Assembly: GCF_001561955.1 (NCBI RefSeq)
Contig: NZ_CP014223.1
Location: 1,922,001 to 1,986,000 of the forward strand
Source: Anaerotignum propionicum DSM 1682
Lineage (GTDB): Bacteria > Bacillota > Clostridia > Lachnospirales > Anaerotignaceae
DNA length: 64,000 bases
Direction of reading: 5' to 3'
The position numbers were made by a program, and so were the translations under genes. The notes under the pieces were generated by a model, which was not told the origin of the DNA, did no database searches, and saw nothing but the letters and a program-made list of their open reading frames with translations. Positions 17,399 through 27,096 of this stretch are shown here, piece by piece (position 1 is the first letter of the stretch; each line of letters begins with the position of its first letter).

Positions 17399-18871
17399 TT
17401 ATGATACTTGCAATTTTGAATTTAACATTTCATTGACACTAGGACAAAATAACTTATCAAATAATATTTGATTTCTTTGAGCTGCATCCCTTACCATTTT
17501 ATCATAAGAAATCACTTCGATATATGCCCCTCTCGGTTGATTGTACCCGTAATAACCTTCCCCGTCTGGTGTTAAGGTTAAACTTGCATTTTCCGCATCT
17601 AATTTCAGTGACTCGGTCATATCCGCTATGACATAGCAATAAAAAGCAGTATTTTTAACGTTCCCAAAATCTCTGCCATTTGCTTTTTTTACTTTCCCAT
17701 TGCGAATATCATTAACATATCCCAAGACCTGATTAATAGGATTTTTATCATCATCTTTCAAGTCATTTCTATTAGGTTTTTTAAGTTCAATAATGGATAT
17801 GGAGTTAAATCTATCTTTTTCAGCTGAAAATGATATAGCTTGATCAAATACAGCTATGTCCATTCTTTTATCAACATCTGTTTCTAATACAGGCAAGGAT
17901 TTCATTTGTTTATCTGAGGCTAAGAACTGATGATATGATAATCTATCATCAATAAGCCACAAATTCATTTCTTCAAACGCAATATCATCCGAAGTATGTC
18001 TCATCGGACATATAATAGAATGTATACTTGCTTCAGAATTATATTTATTATCATCTCTACGTTCTAACGATTTTTCAAGTAATTCCAAAATAGCTTTTCT
18101 ACGTATAACATATTCGGATAAACTTGCTTTACTAATATCCGATACCGAACTACAATACTCATTAAATATTTTATCAAAATCTTCTTGATTAAAATCCCCA
18201 GACTTAACTTTCTTATCGATTTCTTTGGCTTGTTTGTGAATTTCCGCTTCCCATTCTTGAGCAGCTTTATGAAGTTCTAATTCCAGTTTATCCTTCGATA
18301 AGTTTGCTGGTATCATCTTATACAATTCCGGCTTTTTATTTAACAAATATCTGTACTGTGGCTTTTCCTTTTTTACAAAAGAGTTAATGTATTCGCATTT
18401 TTCTTGATTGACTTTTTCCAAATCAGCCCCAAGATATGCCATAATGTATTCTTTCGAAGATTCTACCAGTTCTTTGCCTGATATTGTGTTGAGCAAATCT
18501 GTATCTTCTTCCTCGAATTCAAAAGAAGTTCTATTCATATTAATTTTGCCATCTAAATACGCTCCTATTAAGTAACCAACGTAATAGAAACTTTTTTCAT
18601 CCTCCAAAATAATTTTTCGTTGTAGATCAGGAATATATTTATGTAACTCATAAGATTTTACTTCTCGATTATTTGCACATAGATGTAGTTCATGCTTATT
18701 TATACCTTCTTGCATTTGAATATGATATAGTACAAATTTTTCCCCGTTAATAACAAACTGATCTTGATGTATAGAATCTTTTATATTCCTTTCAAAATAA
18801 TCGTTAAGATTAATTTTTTCATTAAAATTATCCTCTAATATGATTTTGGGACATTTTTCATTGAGATGAAT
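17399..18871 (-). pseudogene. GHKL ATPase - nuclease protein, 3' part
   Basis: About 490 residues continuing the frame of 19922-20515 after the IS30-family element. Joining GAT (19922-19924) to ATT (18869-18871) gives an uninterrupted frame. The middle is helical and charged (LELHKAAQEWEAEIHKQAKE). The C-terminal third has a PD-(D/E)XK-like pattern: RMDIAVFD with an acidic residue, then SIIELKKPNRND (E-x-K), QVLGYVNDI and FYCYVIADMT. A GHKL ATPase fused to such a nuclease fits DNA-processing defence proteins; GHKL ATPases related to MutL and MORC have been reported in restriction-modification operons. A GTG at 18934 inside the insertion sequence could give a short-start product, but that is doubtful. 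Confidence 0.7.
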
Positions 18872-19921
18872 TGTCAAGACAAGTGCGCCACTTCGTGAAG
18901 AAAGACTTGAATGGGGGATTTCCAACCCAAACACTTACGGGGTCTGGAGTTGATGAGAAACAGGTTGTGTGTTAATTCTTCTTGGCAGACCAAAGCAAGG
19001 TTTGTTTTCTTAGGATAAAACTCCCGTAGTAGCCCGTTGGAATTCTCGTTGCTTCCACGTTGCCATGAAGAATAGGCATCGGCAAAATAGAGTGTTAAGC
19101 CTAATTGATCTTGAATGGCGGTACAGCAAGCAAACTCTTTACCACGGTCTGTTGTTCCAGTTTGAAAAGCACCCTTTGGGAGGATATTGTAAAGTGCAGT
19201 AATGGCTGTTTGCATAGAAGAAGCAGTTCGGTCTGGTGTCTTGAAAGCAGTGTACAGACGACTTTTCCTTTCTACAAAGGTAGCAAAGCACCCTTTGCTT
19301 TCTCCACGGCTGGAAACCATACTGTCTAGTTCCCAGTGGCCAAAAACTTCTCTGCTTTTGACCTCGTGTGGTCGCTCAGAGATGGGGATTCCCATAGAAA
19401 ACTTACCACGCTTTTCAGTCTTTCTGCGCCTACCCTTTTGCCGTAGGTTCCGCACGGTAACTGCTGAAAGAACACCAGAATAAAGCCAATTGTATATGGT
19501 TTTAAAACTGACGATTCCTAACGTTACTGTGTTGGCTATTTGTTCCGGTGACCAAGTTGCCCACAGCTTTTCTGTGATGGTAGTAACCAAATCATCTGTG
19601 CGCTTTCCCTTGGGTTTAGAATGTTTGCGTCGAGTACTGTATGCAACCTGTGCATGCTCACCGCCATAGCCTTCACTGGTCGCATTGCGGTGAATCTCAC
19701 GGTCAATACTCGAACGATGGCGACCTAGCCTTTCCGCTATTTTTCTGTGCGAGTAACCTAGTGACAATAATTCTTCTATCCTGCCGCGCTCATATGTGGT
19801 AAAATGGTGGTAGCTCATACTGTTGCCTCCGTTTGAATGTTGTCTAGACAACTCCATTCTACACGTAGTTTTCAGTATGGGCTATTTTTTACCCTATATC
19901 TCTGGCGCACTTCATTTTACA
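18872..19921 (-). mobile_element. IS30-family insertion sequence
   Basis: 1050 bp with terminal inverted repeats: plus strand at the left TGTCAAGACAAGTGCGCCA, minus strand at the right TGTAAAATGAAGTGCGCCA. The dinucleotide AT flanks both ends (18870-18871 and 19922-19923), a possible 2-base target duplication. It splits the GHKL ATPase gene. Simple excision without removing AT keeps the host gene in frame, so either the duplication or the ancestral frame needs checking. Confidence 0.82.
18874..19818 (-). CDS. IS30-family transposase
   Basis: 314 residues from the ATG at 19818 (GGAGG nine bases upstream). The N-terminus is the IS30 helix-turn-helix (YHHFTTYERGRIEELLSLGY, RKIAERLGRHRSSIDREIHR). 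The DDE core has D in FGHWELDSMVSS, D in GTTDRGKEFACC and E in RGSNENSNGLLREF. Full length and apparently intact. It is in the same orientation as the gene it interrupts. Confidence 0.93.
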   Translation of the reverse strand: MSYHHFTTYERGRIEELLSLGYSHRKIAERLGRHRSSIDREIHRNATSEGYGGEHAQVAYSTRRKHSKPKGKRTDDLVTTITEKLWATWSPEQIANTVTLGIVSFKTIYNWLYSGVLSAVTVRNLRQKGRRRKTEKRGKFSMGIPISERPHEVKSREVFGHWELDSMVSSRGESKGCFATFVERKSRLYTAFKTPDRTASSMQTAITALYNILPKGAFQTGTTDRGKEFACCTAIQDQLGLTLYFADAYSSWQRGSNENSNGLLREFYPKKTNLALVCQEELTHNLFLINSRPRKCLGWKSPIQVFLHEVAHLS

Positions 19922-20515
19922 ATCTATCTTGAGAAAATAAAGTAAGCAATGTTCTATAATTTTTCTCCCCAGAAGTTCCAAGGAAATTGGTGCTTTTGTT
20001 TTATATTTATAAGCAAAGTTAGTTAACTTGACTCTCGTCAGGAAATTTCTTTCATCTGTTATTGCAGTGTTATTTTCTGGCTCTATCCCTTTATCAGCAG
20101 TAAAATCGAATTCTCTTTTATACCATTCATTCTTTAGTTTAAATACACTTTTTATATGAACGCTGGAAAAAGCCTTAAGCCATAAAAATCTGCCAATGCC
20201 TTTGCAACCTTTTTCAATTTTCAAGCTTGAATAAGCTTCCAAAAAAGAATCATAATTTGTATCATTAGATCCATTCCCATTATCAATTACTTCAAATTCA
20301 TAAAATGGCGTTATTTCTTCTTTGCCTTTAAGATCAAGCTGTCTTTCCGAAGTGCGATTTGCAATGATGGTTATCTCTCCATTTTCTGCATTAAATGAAT
20401 CTTCTAATGATTGAATTGAATTAACTATTGTCTCAAAAAGCGGCCATAGCGCTTTATAAGCTGGCAAACTAACAGTATTTACTTGCCCTTTAATATTAAT
20501 TTTAAAATTATTCAA
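19922..20515 (-). pseudogene. GHKL ATPase - nuclease protein, 5' part
   Basis: Reads from a TTG at 20515 (AGAGGGGG upstream) as MNNFKINIKGQVNTVSLPAY; the longer ATG frame to 20554 lacks a site. Histidine-kinase-like ATPase motifs are clear: N-box KALWPLFETIVNSIQS, G1 box EVIDNGNGSND, and G2-type KGCKGIGRFLWLKAF. This is the HSP90/MutL/MORC type of ATP lid. The reading frame enters the IS30-family element and stops at 19889 within it. With the 3' part the protein would be about 690-700 residues. It follows the type III restriction operon by about 350 bases and may once have worked with it. Confidence 0.75.
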
Positions 20516-20603
20516 ATCATTACCCCCTCTCCAATTCATTACATTATAATCCATTTTTATAATAATTTCTATGATTTCCCACTACTATATTCATAAAAAT
20601 ATA

Positions 20604-20627
20604 AGCCCTCGGTTTTACACCGAAGGC
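20604..20627 (-). terminator. Hairpin after a stranded gene end
   Basis: Imperfect stem GCCCTCGGT (20604-20612) / ACCGAAGGC (20619-20627). On the minus strand it is followed by a T-rich run. It lies about 20 bases beyond the stop of the gene remnant at 20646-20760. Confidence 0.55.
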
Positions 20628-20645
20628 ACTGTTTTTGCTATCTTT

Positions 20646-20760
20646 AATTACTATTCTTTCCCCTGCCCCAATTCCGCCTCCAACTCCAATCCATCCTCAA
20701 ATAAAAGCCCCACATGCTTGGCGTGCTTGACCAACACCTTCTCCCCCAATGTCCCAATAA
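20646..20760 (-). pseudogene. Stranded 3' end of an unknown gene
   Basis: The minus strand reads GTLGEKVLVKHAKHVGLLFE, then DGLELEAELGQGKE and a stop, with no start and no upstream body. Its end matches the tail near 17299-17398, so the same gene end occurs on both sides of the GHKL gene. The family is not recognised. Confidence 0.5.
20670..20702. repeat. 33-bp near-direct repeat, right copy
   Basis: Partner of 17320-17352, with three differences. See the left copy. Confidence 0.7.
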
Positions 20761-20863
20761 TTAATCATCAAATTCATGCAAAGGCTCCTTATTCTCACAA
20801 TAACACCCGATGTTTACAAAACACTATATACTTCGCTTATAACTGAAATAATACAAAGCATTT

Positions 20864-21109
20864 CTACAGTTTAATACCCAACGTTACCTTTTCAATTTGC
20901 CGTCCTTCTAATTCTCTTCTTAAACTTTTTGCTTTTTCCTCAAGGTAAGTAATTCCGTCCTCTATGGACATTTTATTAACTAATTCCTTTTCTTTTTCAC
21001 GTTCTTCTTTTCCCTTTTTATTCACCTGAAACTCCCTATTAATTATTTCAATTTTATCAATTTTTTCATCCAAACATTCCTTAATAATCAATGCCACTTT
21101 CCATCCCAT
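20864..21109 (-). CDS. Small coiled-coil protein, unknown
   Basis: 81 residues. The start (MGWKVALIIKECLDEKIDKI) overlaps the end of the PC4-like gene by 29 bases in another frame, a sign of translational coupling. The body is very rich in K and E (KKGKEEREKEKELVNKM ... YLEEKAKSLRRELEGR) and should form a coiled coil. No family is recognised. By position it is the last gene of the type III restriction operon. It may be an accessory subunit or a chance frame; coupling and a coding-like composition favour a real gene. Confidence 0.5.
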   Translation of the reverse strand: MGWKVALIIKECLDEKIDKIEIINREFQVNKKGKEEREKEKELVNKMSIEDGITYLEEKAKSLRRELEGRQIEKVTLGIKL

Positions 21110-21314
21110 TCAGCAAATCTTTTAATTTTTTCAATTCCTCGGCAGTAATAGTTACTCCCTTTCCCATCTTTTCATGTTCAGGTGACCATTCTCGGATGTC
21201 ATATTTGGGGTCTCTTTCGTTCCAAGAGATTAGGTTCAGTTCTTTCGTCCAACCTTTTGCATTCTCAGATAATACTCCAATTTCTTTTACTATGTCATAT
21301 TTAATGTCTGCCAT
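21081..21314 (-). CDS. YdbC/PC4-like single-strand nucleic-acid-binding protein
   Basis: 77 residues from the ATG at 21314 with AGGGGG upstream; the longer frame to 21344 has no site. The sequence ADIKYDIVKEIGVLSENAKG, WTKELNLISWNERDPKYDIR, and EWSPEHEKMGKGVTIT followed by an LKKLKDLL helix matches the YdbC family. These are bacterial relatives of the transcription coactivator PC4 that bind single-stranded DNA or RNA as dimers. It directly follows the Res gene (31 bases), so it may help the restriction complex handle unwound DNA; that role is inferred from position only. Confidence 0.82.
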   Translation of the reverse strand: MADIKYDIVKEIGVLSENAKGWTKELNLISWNERDPKYDIREWSPEHEKMGKGVTITAEELKKLKDLLNGMESGIDY

Positions 21315-21345
21315 GTAATTTCCCCCTGCTCCACACTCTTTCAAA

Positions 21346-24300
21346 TCAAATTGTGTCTTTCACGCCAAACTTTTTTCTAAAATCCTCATAAGAATTGACC
21401 CAATCAAATTTAACCAAGTCTGATACTGCCTGAAAATGCAATTCACCACAATGGATTTTATTTATTTCAACATCGGTTAAGTCTTTCTCAGCCTTATCAG
21501 CCTTTGTTTCAACAATAAAGTAAATCCCTACAGCACCTTCTTCCAATCCTTCTTTTCTGCAAACAATCGCCCAGTCTGGAGAGTAATTGCCATAAGGAGT
21601 ATCTATTACAAAGCCACCTTTTTTCAATTTTGTAAACAAAACAATATTTTCATTTGCTTCCAACTTTTCTGCAAATGCTTTTTCGCCTTTGCTATCCATT
21701 TTATAGTACTCATTTAAAGCATTTTTCCTGTTTGGACTTGATTTAAAAACTCGCCATTCTTCATTAAAATCCTCTTCGTTAATAGTATCTATAGCAAAGA
21801 TTTGCCCTTCTTCCAGCTCATAACCATCAATTACTTCATAAGAAGAAATGTTTGCTGCTTTTGCATTATTTAATCCCACTAAAATCTTTTGTGTTATTTT
21901 GTCTAGGATATCTTGAAAGTTAAGAGCTTCTCTTTTTTCTATGCCATGTAATATTTTAAAGATGGCAAGTCGTGGCAACATTGTATGATACATAATATAG
22001 TTCACAATTTCAAAATCACTCTTAGGCGCAACTTTAATCCCCACCTCAAGATCAAATGTCTTGTCTCCGGACTTCTCCATTGCAAACATTTGAGCATCAT
22101 TAAATCCAGCTTTGCCTGTAACAATATTCACTGCTTTGTTAATTTTAAAAAATTGTAAATACGTGTTTATTTCTTTAATGCAACCTTCAATAAATTTTTC
22201 TTTATCCACCTTACACTTATAAAGAGTACGCTTTTTCAAACTATTAAATAAGCCAAAATAGATTTTCTGGAACTCATATTCAGATACAAACGCACGAATT
22301 GTATTCACATACGGCTCATTATCACCATTTTTAATTTCGATACGATGTGAGCCTTTTTGCACCATAAGCTTTGCGAAATATTCTTTTAAATTTATAGCGT
22401 GTTCTTTCAGAATTTCATCTTCAAAAACAATGTCGGCAAGAAGTTTCGTTGTTTGTTCTATATTTTTATTCAAAATATTGTTACTGTCAAAAATCCCTTT
22501 ACGAATAAGCTCCTGCTTAAAAGTATCAACCAGTTCAGCAGTTATTTTTTCTTCTGGAACACCTGCTTTTTCAAGCGTAACGGTTAAAATATCCGCTGTC
22601 ACTTCATTCTGATTAAAGTTCATACTCTGATTAAAGTCTTCTTGTAGTACTCTTGAAAAATTCTCATAGCTGTCATTTGCTATAACGGTCAATTCGTTTA
22701 CCTCTGCATCTAAGCAACGATTGCCCGTAATATCCACCGGCAGTCTTAAACCTCTACCAATTTCCTGTTTCTTTGCAATATCAGAGCTTCCATTTTTTAG
22801 TGTGCAAAGCGTAAATACATTAGGATTATCCCAACCTTCACGCAGTGCTGAATGTGAGAAAATAAAACCAAGTGGTTCCTCAAAAGAAATAAGCTCGTCT
22901 TTTTTTTCAAGAATCAAGCTAATCCCACGATCAATATCTTCTTGTGACTTAGCCTTTATCTCCATCTCGCCTTTGCTATCGTCCCAGTCCTCAATTTCCA
23001 CTTCATTCTTCTTTTTATCAAGCGCAAAATACCCCTCCCGAACCTTTAAAACATCTTGATATTCAGGGAAATATTCTTTATATTTCTCTATTTGATTTTC
23101 GTATGTTTTTATTGCCTCTGCATATTCCTCGTCAAAAATCCGTAGATATTCCCCTCTGCCATCAGGACGGCTATGATCTCTAACTTTGCGTACAGCATCA
23201 ACAAAGAATAGGGTCAAGGCTTTCATTCTCTTGCCACTTTTTAAAATAGACAACTGTTTTTCAAAATGATTTTTAATTGCAAGTCTAATTTGAATACGAG
23301 TTGCCTCGCTATCTTCAAGCCCATTATTGCTTTCTCCCAGTTCAAGGGTAATCATACCCTCTGTTGTTGAAATTTTTAAAGGCTTTTGCTTATGAGGTTC
23401 TTCCGCCACACGCATATTTCTATATTGCACCAGGCCACCCGATAACTCCTCAAGAGAAGTGTTAGCTGAAACATCAAAGCTTTTAAAGCGAATAGAATCC
23501 CCTTGCTTTTGGGAAAACATCTCGATTCTTGCTTTTAAATCCTTCGTAAAAGCAACATATCGAATGTAGGGATAATCTTTTTCTATAATCCCATTGACAG
23601 TCTTGACCTGTATTTTCTTAACCAAATCATCTTTATACGCAGTATAGGAATCCAGCTTATAAATTTGATTATACAACTGTTTATGCGTCGCTGAATACCG
23701 CAATACAAACAAAGGCTCAATATCTTCAATGGCTTGTAAGGACTTAGATTTCTTACCTTTTTGACCCTCAATTTTTTGTGGTTCATCTATAATAACAATG
23801 GGTTTTATGTACTTGATATCCTCCCACAAGATCTGTCCGTATTCATCTTCGGTACGAATTTTATTGGTATCCTTATTAAAGACTTGAATATTCATTACAC
23901 AAATGCTCAAATCATTGGTTTCAATAAGGCTTGAACTAATCTTTTTCGGGATATTGCTATCATAAATAAAGCTATGTTTCGATAAATCCACATCATAAAG
24001 CCTTTTAAAATGGTCTTTTAGCTGTTCAATGGATTTTTCCACGCCTTTTCGGATTGCAATACTTGGAACGACAATCATAAACTTTTTAAAGTCATATTCC
24101 TTGTAAAGCTCCAATATGGTACGAAGATACACATAGGTTTTGCCTGTGCCAGTTTCCATTTCAATGGTAAAGTTATTATTGGCAAGGGCATTATCCGCAA
24201 ACAGCTTATTTTCAAGCTGTACTTCTCTTAGGTTTTGCAGCAATCTACTGCCTGTTACAATGCTTTGATTTCTTACAGGATCACCCTCACCGACTTTTTT

Positions 24301-24429
24301 GGTACGGTTTGTTCGATAAATACCATCTGTTTGACGAGGAAGTCCCTGAAACAATTTCACAGTAGACTTAATTGCTTGTAATTGATAGTCCAATTCATCA
24401 TCAAATTGGAACGCAATTCTTTTTGCCAC
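21346..24429 (-). CDS. res: Type III restriction enzyme, Res subunit
   Basis: About 1027 residues from a GTG at 24429 (GGGGG eight bases upstream; the GTG at 24435 is too close). It is a superfamily 2 helicase: Walker A METGTGKTYVY near residue 95-100, VVIDEP-type motif II (VIIDEPQKIEG), SATH motif III, and motif VI EIGRGLRLPVD. The C-terminus has the endonuclease pattern SPDWAIVCRKEG ... FIVETKADK (D...E-x-K). Length and order are those of type III Res proteins, which translocate after Mod binds a site and cleave unmodified DNA. It begins 13 bases after the Mod stop. No broken motif is seen, so it is probably active. Confidence 0.92.
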   Translation of the reverse strand: MAKRIAFQFDDELDYQLQAIKSTVKLFQGLPRQTDGIYRTNRTKKVGEGDPVRNQSIVTGSRLLQNLREVQLENKLFADNALANNNFTIEMETGTGKTYVYLRTILELYKEYDFKKFMIVVPSIAIRKGVEKSIEQLKDHFKRLYDVDLSKHSFIYDSNIPKKISSSLIETNDLSICVMNIQVFNKDTNKIRTEDEYGQILWEDIKYIKPIVIIDEPQKIEGQKGKKSKSLQAIEDIEPLFVLRYSATHKQLYNQIYKLDSYTAYKDDLVKKIQVKTVNGIIEKDYPYIRYVAFTKDLKARIEMFSQKQGDSIRFKSFDVSANTSLEELSGGLVQYRNMRVAEEPHKQKPLKISTTEGMITLELGESNNGLEDSEATRIQIRLAIKNHFEKQLSILKSGKRMKALTLFFVDAVRKVRDHSRPDGRGEYLRIFDEEYAEAIKTYENQIEKYKEYFPEYQDVLKVREGYFALDKKKNEVEIEDWDDSKGEMEIKAKSQEDIDRGISLILEKKDELISFEEPLGFIFSHSALREGWDNPNVFTLCTLKNGSSDIAKKQEIGRGLRLPVDITGNRCLDAEVNELTVIANDSYENFSRVLQEDFNQSMNFNQNEVTADILTVTLEKAGVPEEKITAELVDTFKQELIRKGIFDSNNILNKNIEQTTKLLADIVFEDEILKEHAINLKEYFAKLMVQKGSHRIEIKNGDNEPYVNTIRAFVSEYEFQKIYFGLFNSLKKRTLYKCKVDKEKFIEGCIKEINTYLQFFKINKAVNIVTGKAGFNDAQMFAMEKSGDKTFDLEVGIKVAPKSDFEIVNYIMYHTMLPRLAIFKILHGIEKREALNFQDILDKITQKILVGLNNAKAANISSYEVIDGYELEEGQIFAIDTINEEDFNEEWRVFKSSPNRKNALNEYYKMDSKGEKAFAEKLEANENIVLFTKLKKGGFVIDTPYGNYSPDWAIVCRKEGLEEGAVGIYFIVETKADKAEKDLTDVEINKIHCGELHFQAVSDLVKFDWVNSYEDFRKKFGVKDTI

Positions 24430-24442
24430 AGTCACTTCCCCC

Positions 24443-26362
24443 TTATATAAACTCTACGGTATAAGTTTTTTTCGTGAGCCCTGAATTTCTTTCAACAAGA
24501 TTTTTTAGTCGTCTAAAGGTTTCATCCTTTAGGTTAATATCATCTTTAAAAGAGGAATCTCTAAAGATAAACTTAATGGGCAATGGGTCAAGTGCTGCCA
24601 GCTTATCAATCAAATCCACTGTAATTTCTGTTTCAAGGCAAACCAAATAAGCACTGCCATACAAATAGGTTCTGCCGCCAATATCCATTAATGTTTCCAA
24701 GGTTGCAGAAAGCGGTACGTCTTTTTGACGAAGCATTACTTCATACACAACATCTACATCCTTCACCCCATGGAAAAAGTCCATCAAATCAATATTGGGA
24801 GATTCTGCTGTATCCAAATTGATTTCCGCAGTTGAATTTCTAATGTTCCATTTAATGTTGGTGTCTGCTGTACGGAATACTTTAAAACCGATGTCAGGCA
24901 CTTGCTTTGGTTCTTCACCAAGTTTAAGCTGTGCATTGGCAGTTTCAATTTCTTCTTTGAGTTTTTCGCCAGCACGGCGAATACGTTCTTTGCCTATTTC
25001 GCATATATTTTTAAACCCTGTATTAGATGCCTCGCTATTTTTATCAGTTTCTTCTGCTACTTGCACCATTATAAATTTACGGTTTCCACCATCTTCTGCG
25101 TTTAACTGCATAACTGCGTGGGCAGTTGTGGCTGAACCTGAGAAAAAGTCTAGAATAATATCTTTATTATTAGTCCCATGGTAAGTTAATCGTCTAATAA
25201 TTTCAATTGGCTTAACTGTTTCAAATCCATGGGTTCCTAATAATGATGTCAATTCTTTTTTCGCACTTTCTGCTGTTCCTAATTCTTTAGTAAACATTCC
25301 CCAAAAAGGTTCTGTCTTTTCATTCCGTTCATATGACGGCCGCATCTTTATAATTACTTTATCATCACGAATAAATAAATCACCTGCATTTTTATAAATT
25401 GAAACCTGTTCTTGACCGATTTGCCACTGTTTCCCCTCTGGAAGTGAAACTGTGGCAACACCATCGCTAATATCAAAAATCATAGTTTCCCTGCCACGGA
25501 TACCGTTAGCGTTCATTACCTCTAGAATATGTTCACGATACACACCATTTTTATCATTTAATGGATATTTTTTTTCTCCACTTTTAATTAAATTAAATCG
25601 TCTTTTCTCTTTTTTTGAATATACAAATATCATTTCAGCTTTGGGCTGCAATTTATTAAAAGATGTTTCTGTATTTTGCGATTTTGTTTTCGACTCCCAA
25701 TATATTTCACCAATAAAGGCATCTCTTCCAAATATTTCATCCATTATAGCTCGAAGATTAAAGTTTTCGTTGTAATCAATTGAAATGAATATAACACCAT
25801 CATCCTTCAATAGATCTTTTGAAAGTTTTAAAACTGGATATATTTCATCAAGCCATTTAGCATGGAACAAATTAGAGGATTTCTGATTTTTCACCATTAA
25901 ACTACTCGCATCATCTCTTATATCTTCTAAAATATCGCTTTGTATTCTATTCATTCTACGTTTATCATTATAAATATAGTCATCACCAGTATTATACGGT
26001 GGGTCAATGTAAATCATTTTGATTGCACCATAGTAGTTTTGACGAAGAAGTTTTAACACCTCAAGGTTATCACCCTCGATATATAGGTTTTCGGTAGTTT
26101 CAGGGTTTTTGCTATCCGCTTCAATATATTTTAGGGTTCTGTTATAAACATCTTCTTGTGCTTTTTTCTTCGCATTTTGCTTGCCAGCCCAAGTAAGCTC
26201 GTATTTTTCTTTGCCAACTTCCTCAAATTGACCTAGCTCATCTTTCAAAGCCTCAAAGTCAACTTGTCCATCTTTCACAGCAGAAGGAAATAGCTGTGCT
26301 AGTAGTTTTACATTATCACCGACAACGTTATTTATCTCTTGTGGTACTTTTGTGTAGTCCAT
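24443..26362 (-). CDS. mod: Type III modification methyltransferase, Mod subunit
   Basis: 639 residues; GGAGG six bases before the ATG. The adenine-methylase motifs are in type III order: catalytic DPPYNTGDDY at 120-129, then the target-recognition region of about 250 residues, then the AdoMet pocket LDFFSGSATTAHAVMQLN. The C-terminal part (VEFI end) matches the Res-contact region of Mod proteins. It lies between the DUF4391 and Res genes in one operon with spacings of 7-18 bases. It should methylate a non-palindromic site and direct Res. The recognition sequence cannot be read from the protein. Confidence 0.93.
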   Translation of the reverse strand: MDYTKVPQEINNVVGDNVKLLAQLFPSAVKDGQVDFEALKDELGQFEEVGKEKYELTWAGKQNAKKKAQEDVYNRTLKYIEADSKNPETTENLYIEGDNLEVLKLLRQNYYGAIKMIYIDPPYNTGDDYIYNDKRRMNRIQSDILEDIRDDASSLMVKNQKSSNLFHAKWLDEIYPVLKLSKDLLKDDGVIFISIDYNENFNLRAIMDEIFGRDAFIGEIYWESKTKSQNTETSFNKLQPKAEMIFVYSKKEKRRFNLIKSGEKKYPLNDKNGVYREHILEVMNANGIRGRETMIFDISDGVATVSLPEGKQWQIGQEQVSIYKNAGDLFIRDDKVIIKMRPSYERNEKTEPFWGMFTKELGTAESAKKELTSLLGTHGFETVKPIEIIRRLTYHGTNNKDIILDFFSGSATTAHAVMQLNAEDGGNRKFIMVQVAEETDKNSEASNTGFKNICEIGKERIRRAGEKLKEEIETANAQLKLGEEPKQVPDIGFKVFRTADTNIKWNIRNSTAEINLDTAESPNIDLMDFFHGVKDVDVVYEVMLRQKDVPLSATLETLMDIGGRTYLYGSAYLVCLETEITVDLIDKLAALDPLPIKFIFRDSSFKDDINLKDETFRRLKNLVERNSGLTKKTYTVEFI

Positions 26363-26379
26363 TTTTTTCCTCCATAAAC

Positions 26380-27096
26380 TTATATTTTATCTAATTCGGA
26401 AATGAATTGCCTAATTTCCTGATTTAACTGCATTTTCTCCCTATTGGATATGGATTTTTGCACATTTTCTTTATTGACTGCAATTTGATACAGCAATTTA
26501 TATACCTCTATTACTGTACGTTCATTATACCATATTGGCTTTGATAGAAAAGACTTTATATTTGCATACAATTTATCATTCATAAGAATATAGGCTCGTA
26601 CATAAATTTCTAAATAAAACGCTACTTTGTTGGTTTTGTTTTTGATATTGTCAAAGGAAAGCTCATTTTGCAAGGTGTTTTTCTCAAAACTAGGCATTGC
26701 TATGGGGTATCCCCCAGTAAGCAGCTTATCTGTAACCACAATCTGCGTTTTATCATTCTGATTCAGTCGTTTCAGTGCAAAAGAATATACTTCATTCCTG
26801 CTGTCATATAATCGAAGCACACAGGGAGACTTTATGATTTCTTGATAGAGATTGGCTACAAAAGCAGCTTTTTTTATATCCGCAAGCTCAAAATCATAAA
26901 ACTGAATCACTTGACAGTTATATTCTTCATTTGCCAAAGAATGAATATCCTCCCCCATAACTTGATCGGCAAGGACAACGCTCTTTACGATATCTTTTAT
27001 CTTCTTTTTTAATTCGGGTTTGAAATCCTTTGGAATAAAGTCCTTCATTGGTATTTTTTTGCCCACTTTATATTGATTCGGTAAATTAAACATCAC
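26380..27096 (-). CDS. DUF4391 family protein
   Basis: 238 residues starting MMFNLPNQYKVGKKIPMKDF. The start overlaps the helicase stop by four bases, so the two are coupled. Features such as FIPKDFKPELKKKIKDIVKS, LANEEYNCQVIQFYDFEL and NKVAFYLEIYVRAYILMN fit DUF4391. This family is regularly found between an SNF2-type helicase and a type III Mod gene. Function unknown; it may be an adaptor between helicase and methylase. Confidence 0.82.
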   Translation of the reverse strand: MMFNLPNQYKVGKKIPMKDFIPKDFKPELKKKIKDIVKSVVLADQVMGEDIHSLANEEYNCQVIQFYDFELADIKKAAFVANLYQEIIKSPCVLRLYDSRNEVYSFALKRLNQNDKTQIVVTDKLLTGGYPIAMPSFEKNTLQNELSFDNIKNKTNKVAFYLEIYVRAYILMNDKLYANIKSFLSKPIWYNERTVIEVYKLLYQIAVNKENVQKSISNREKMQLNQEIRQFISELDKI

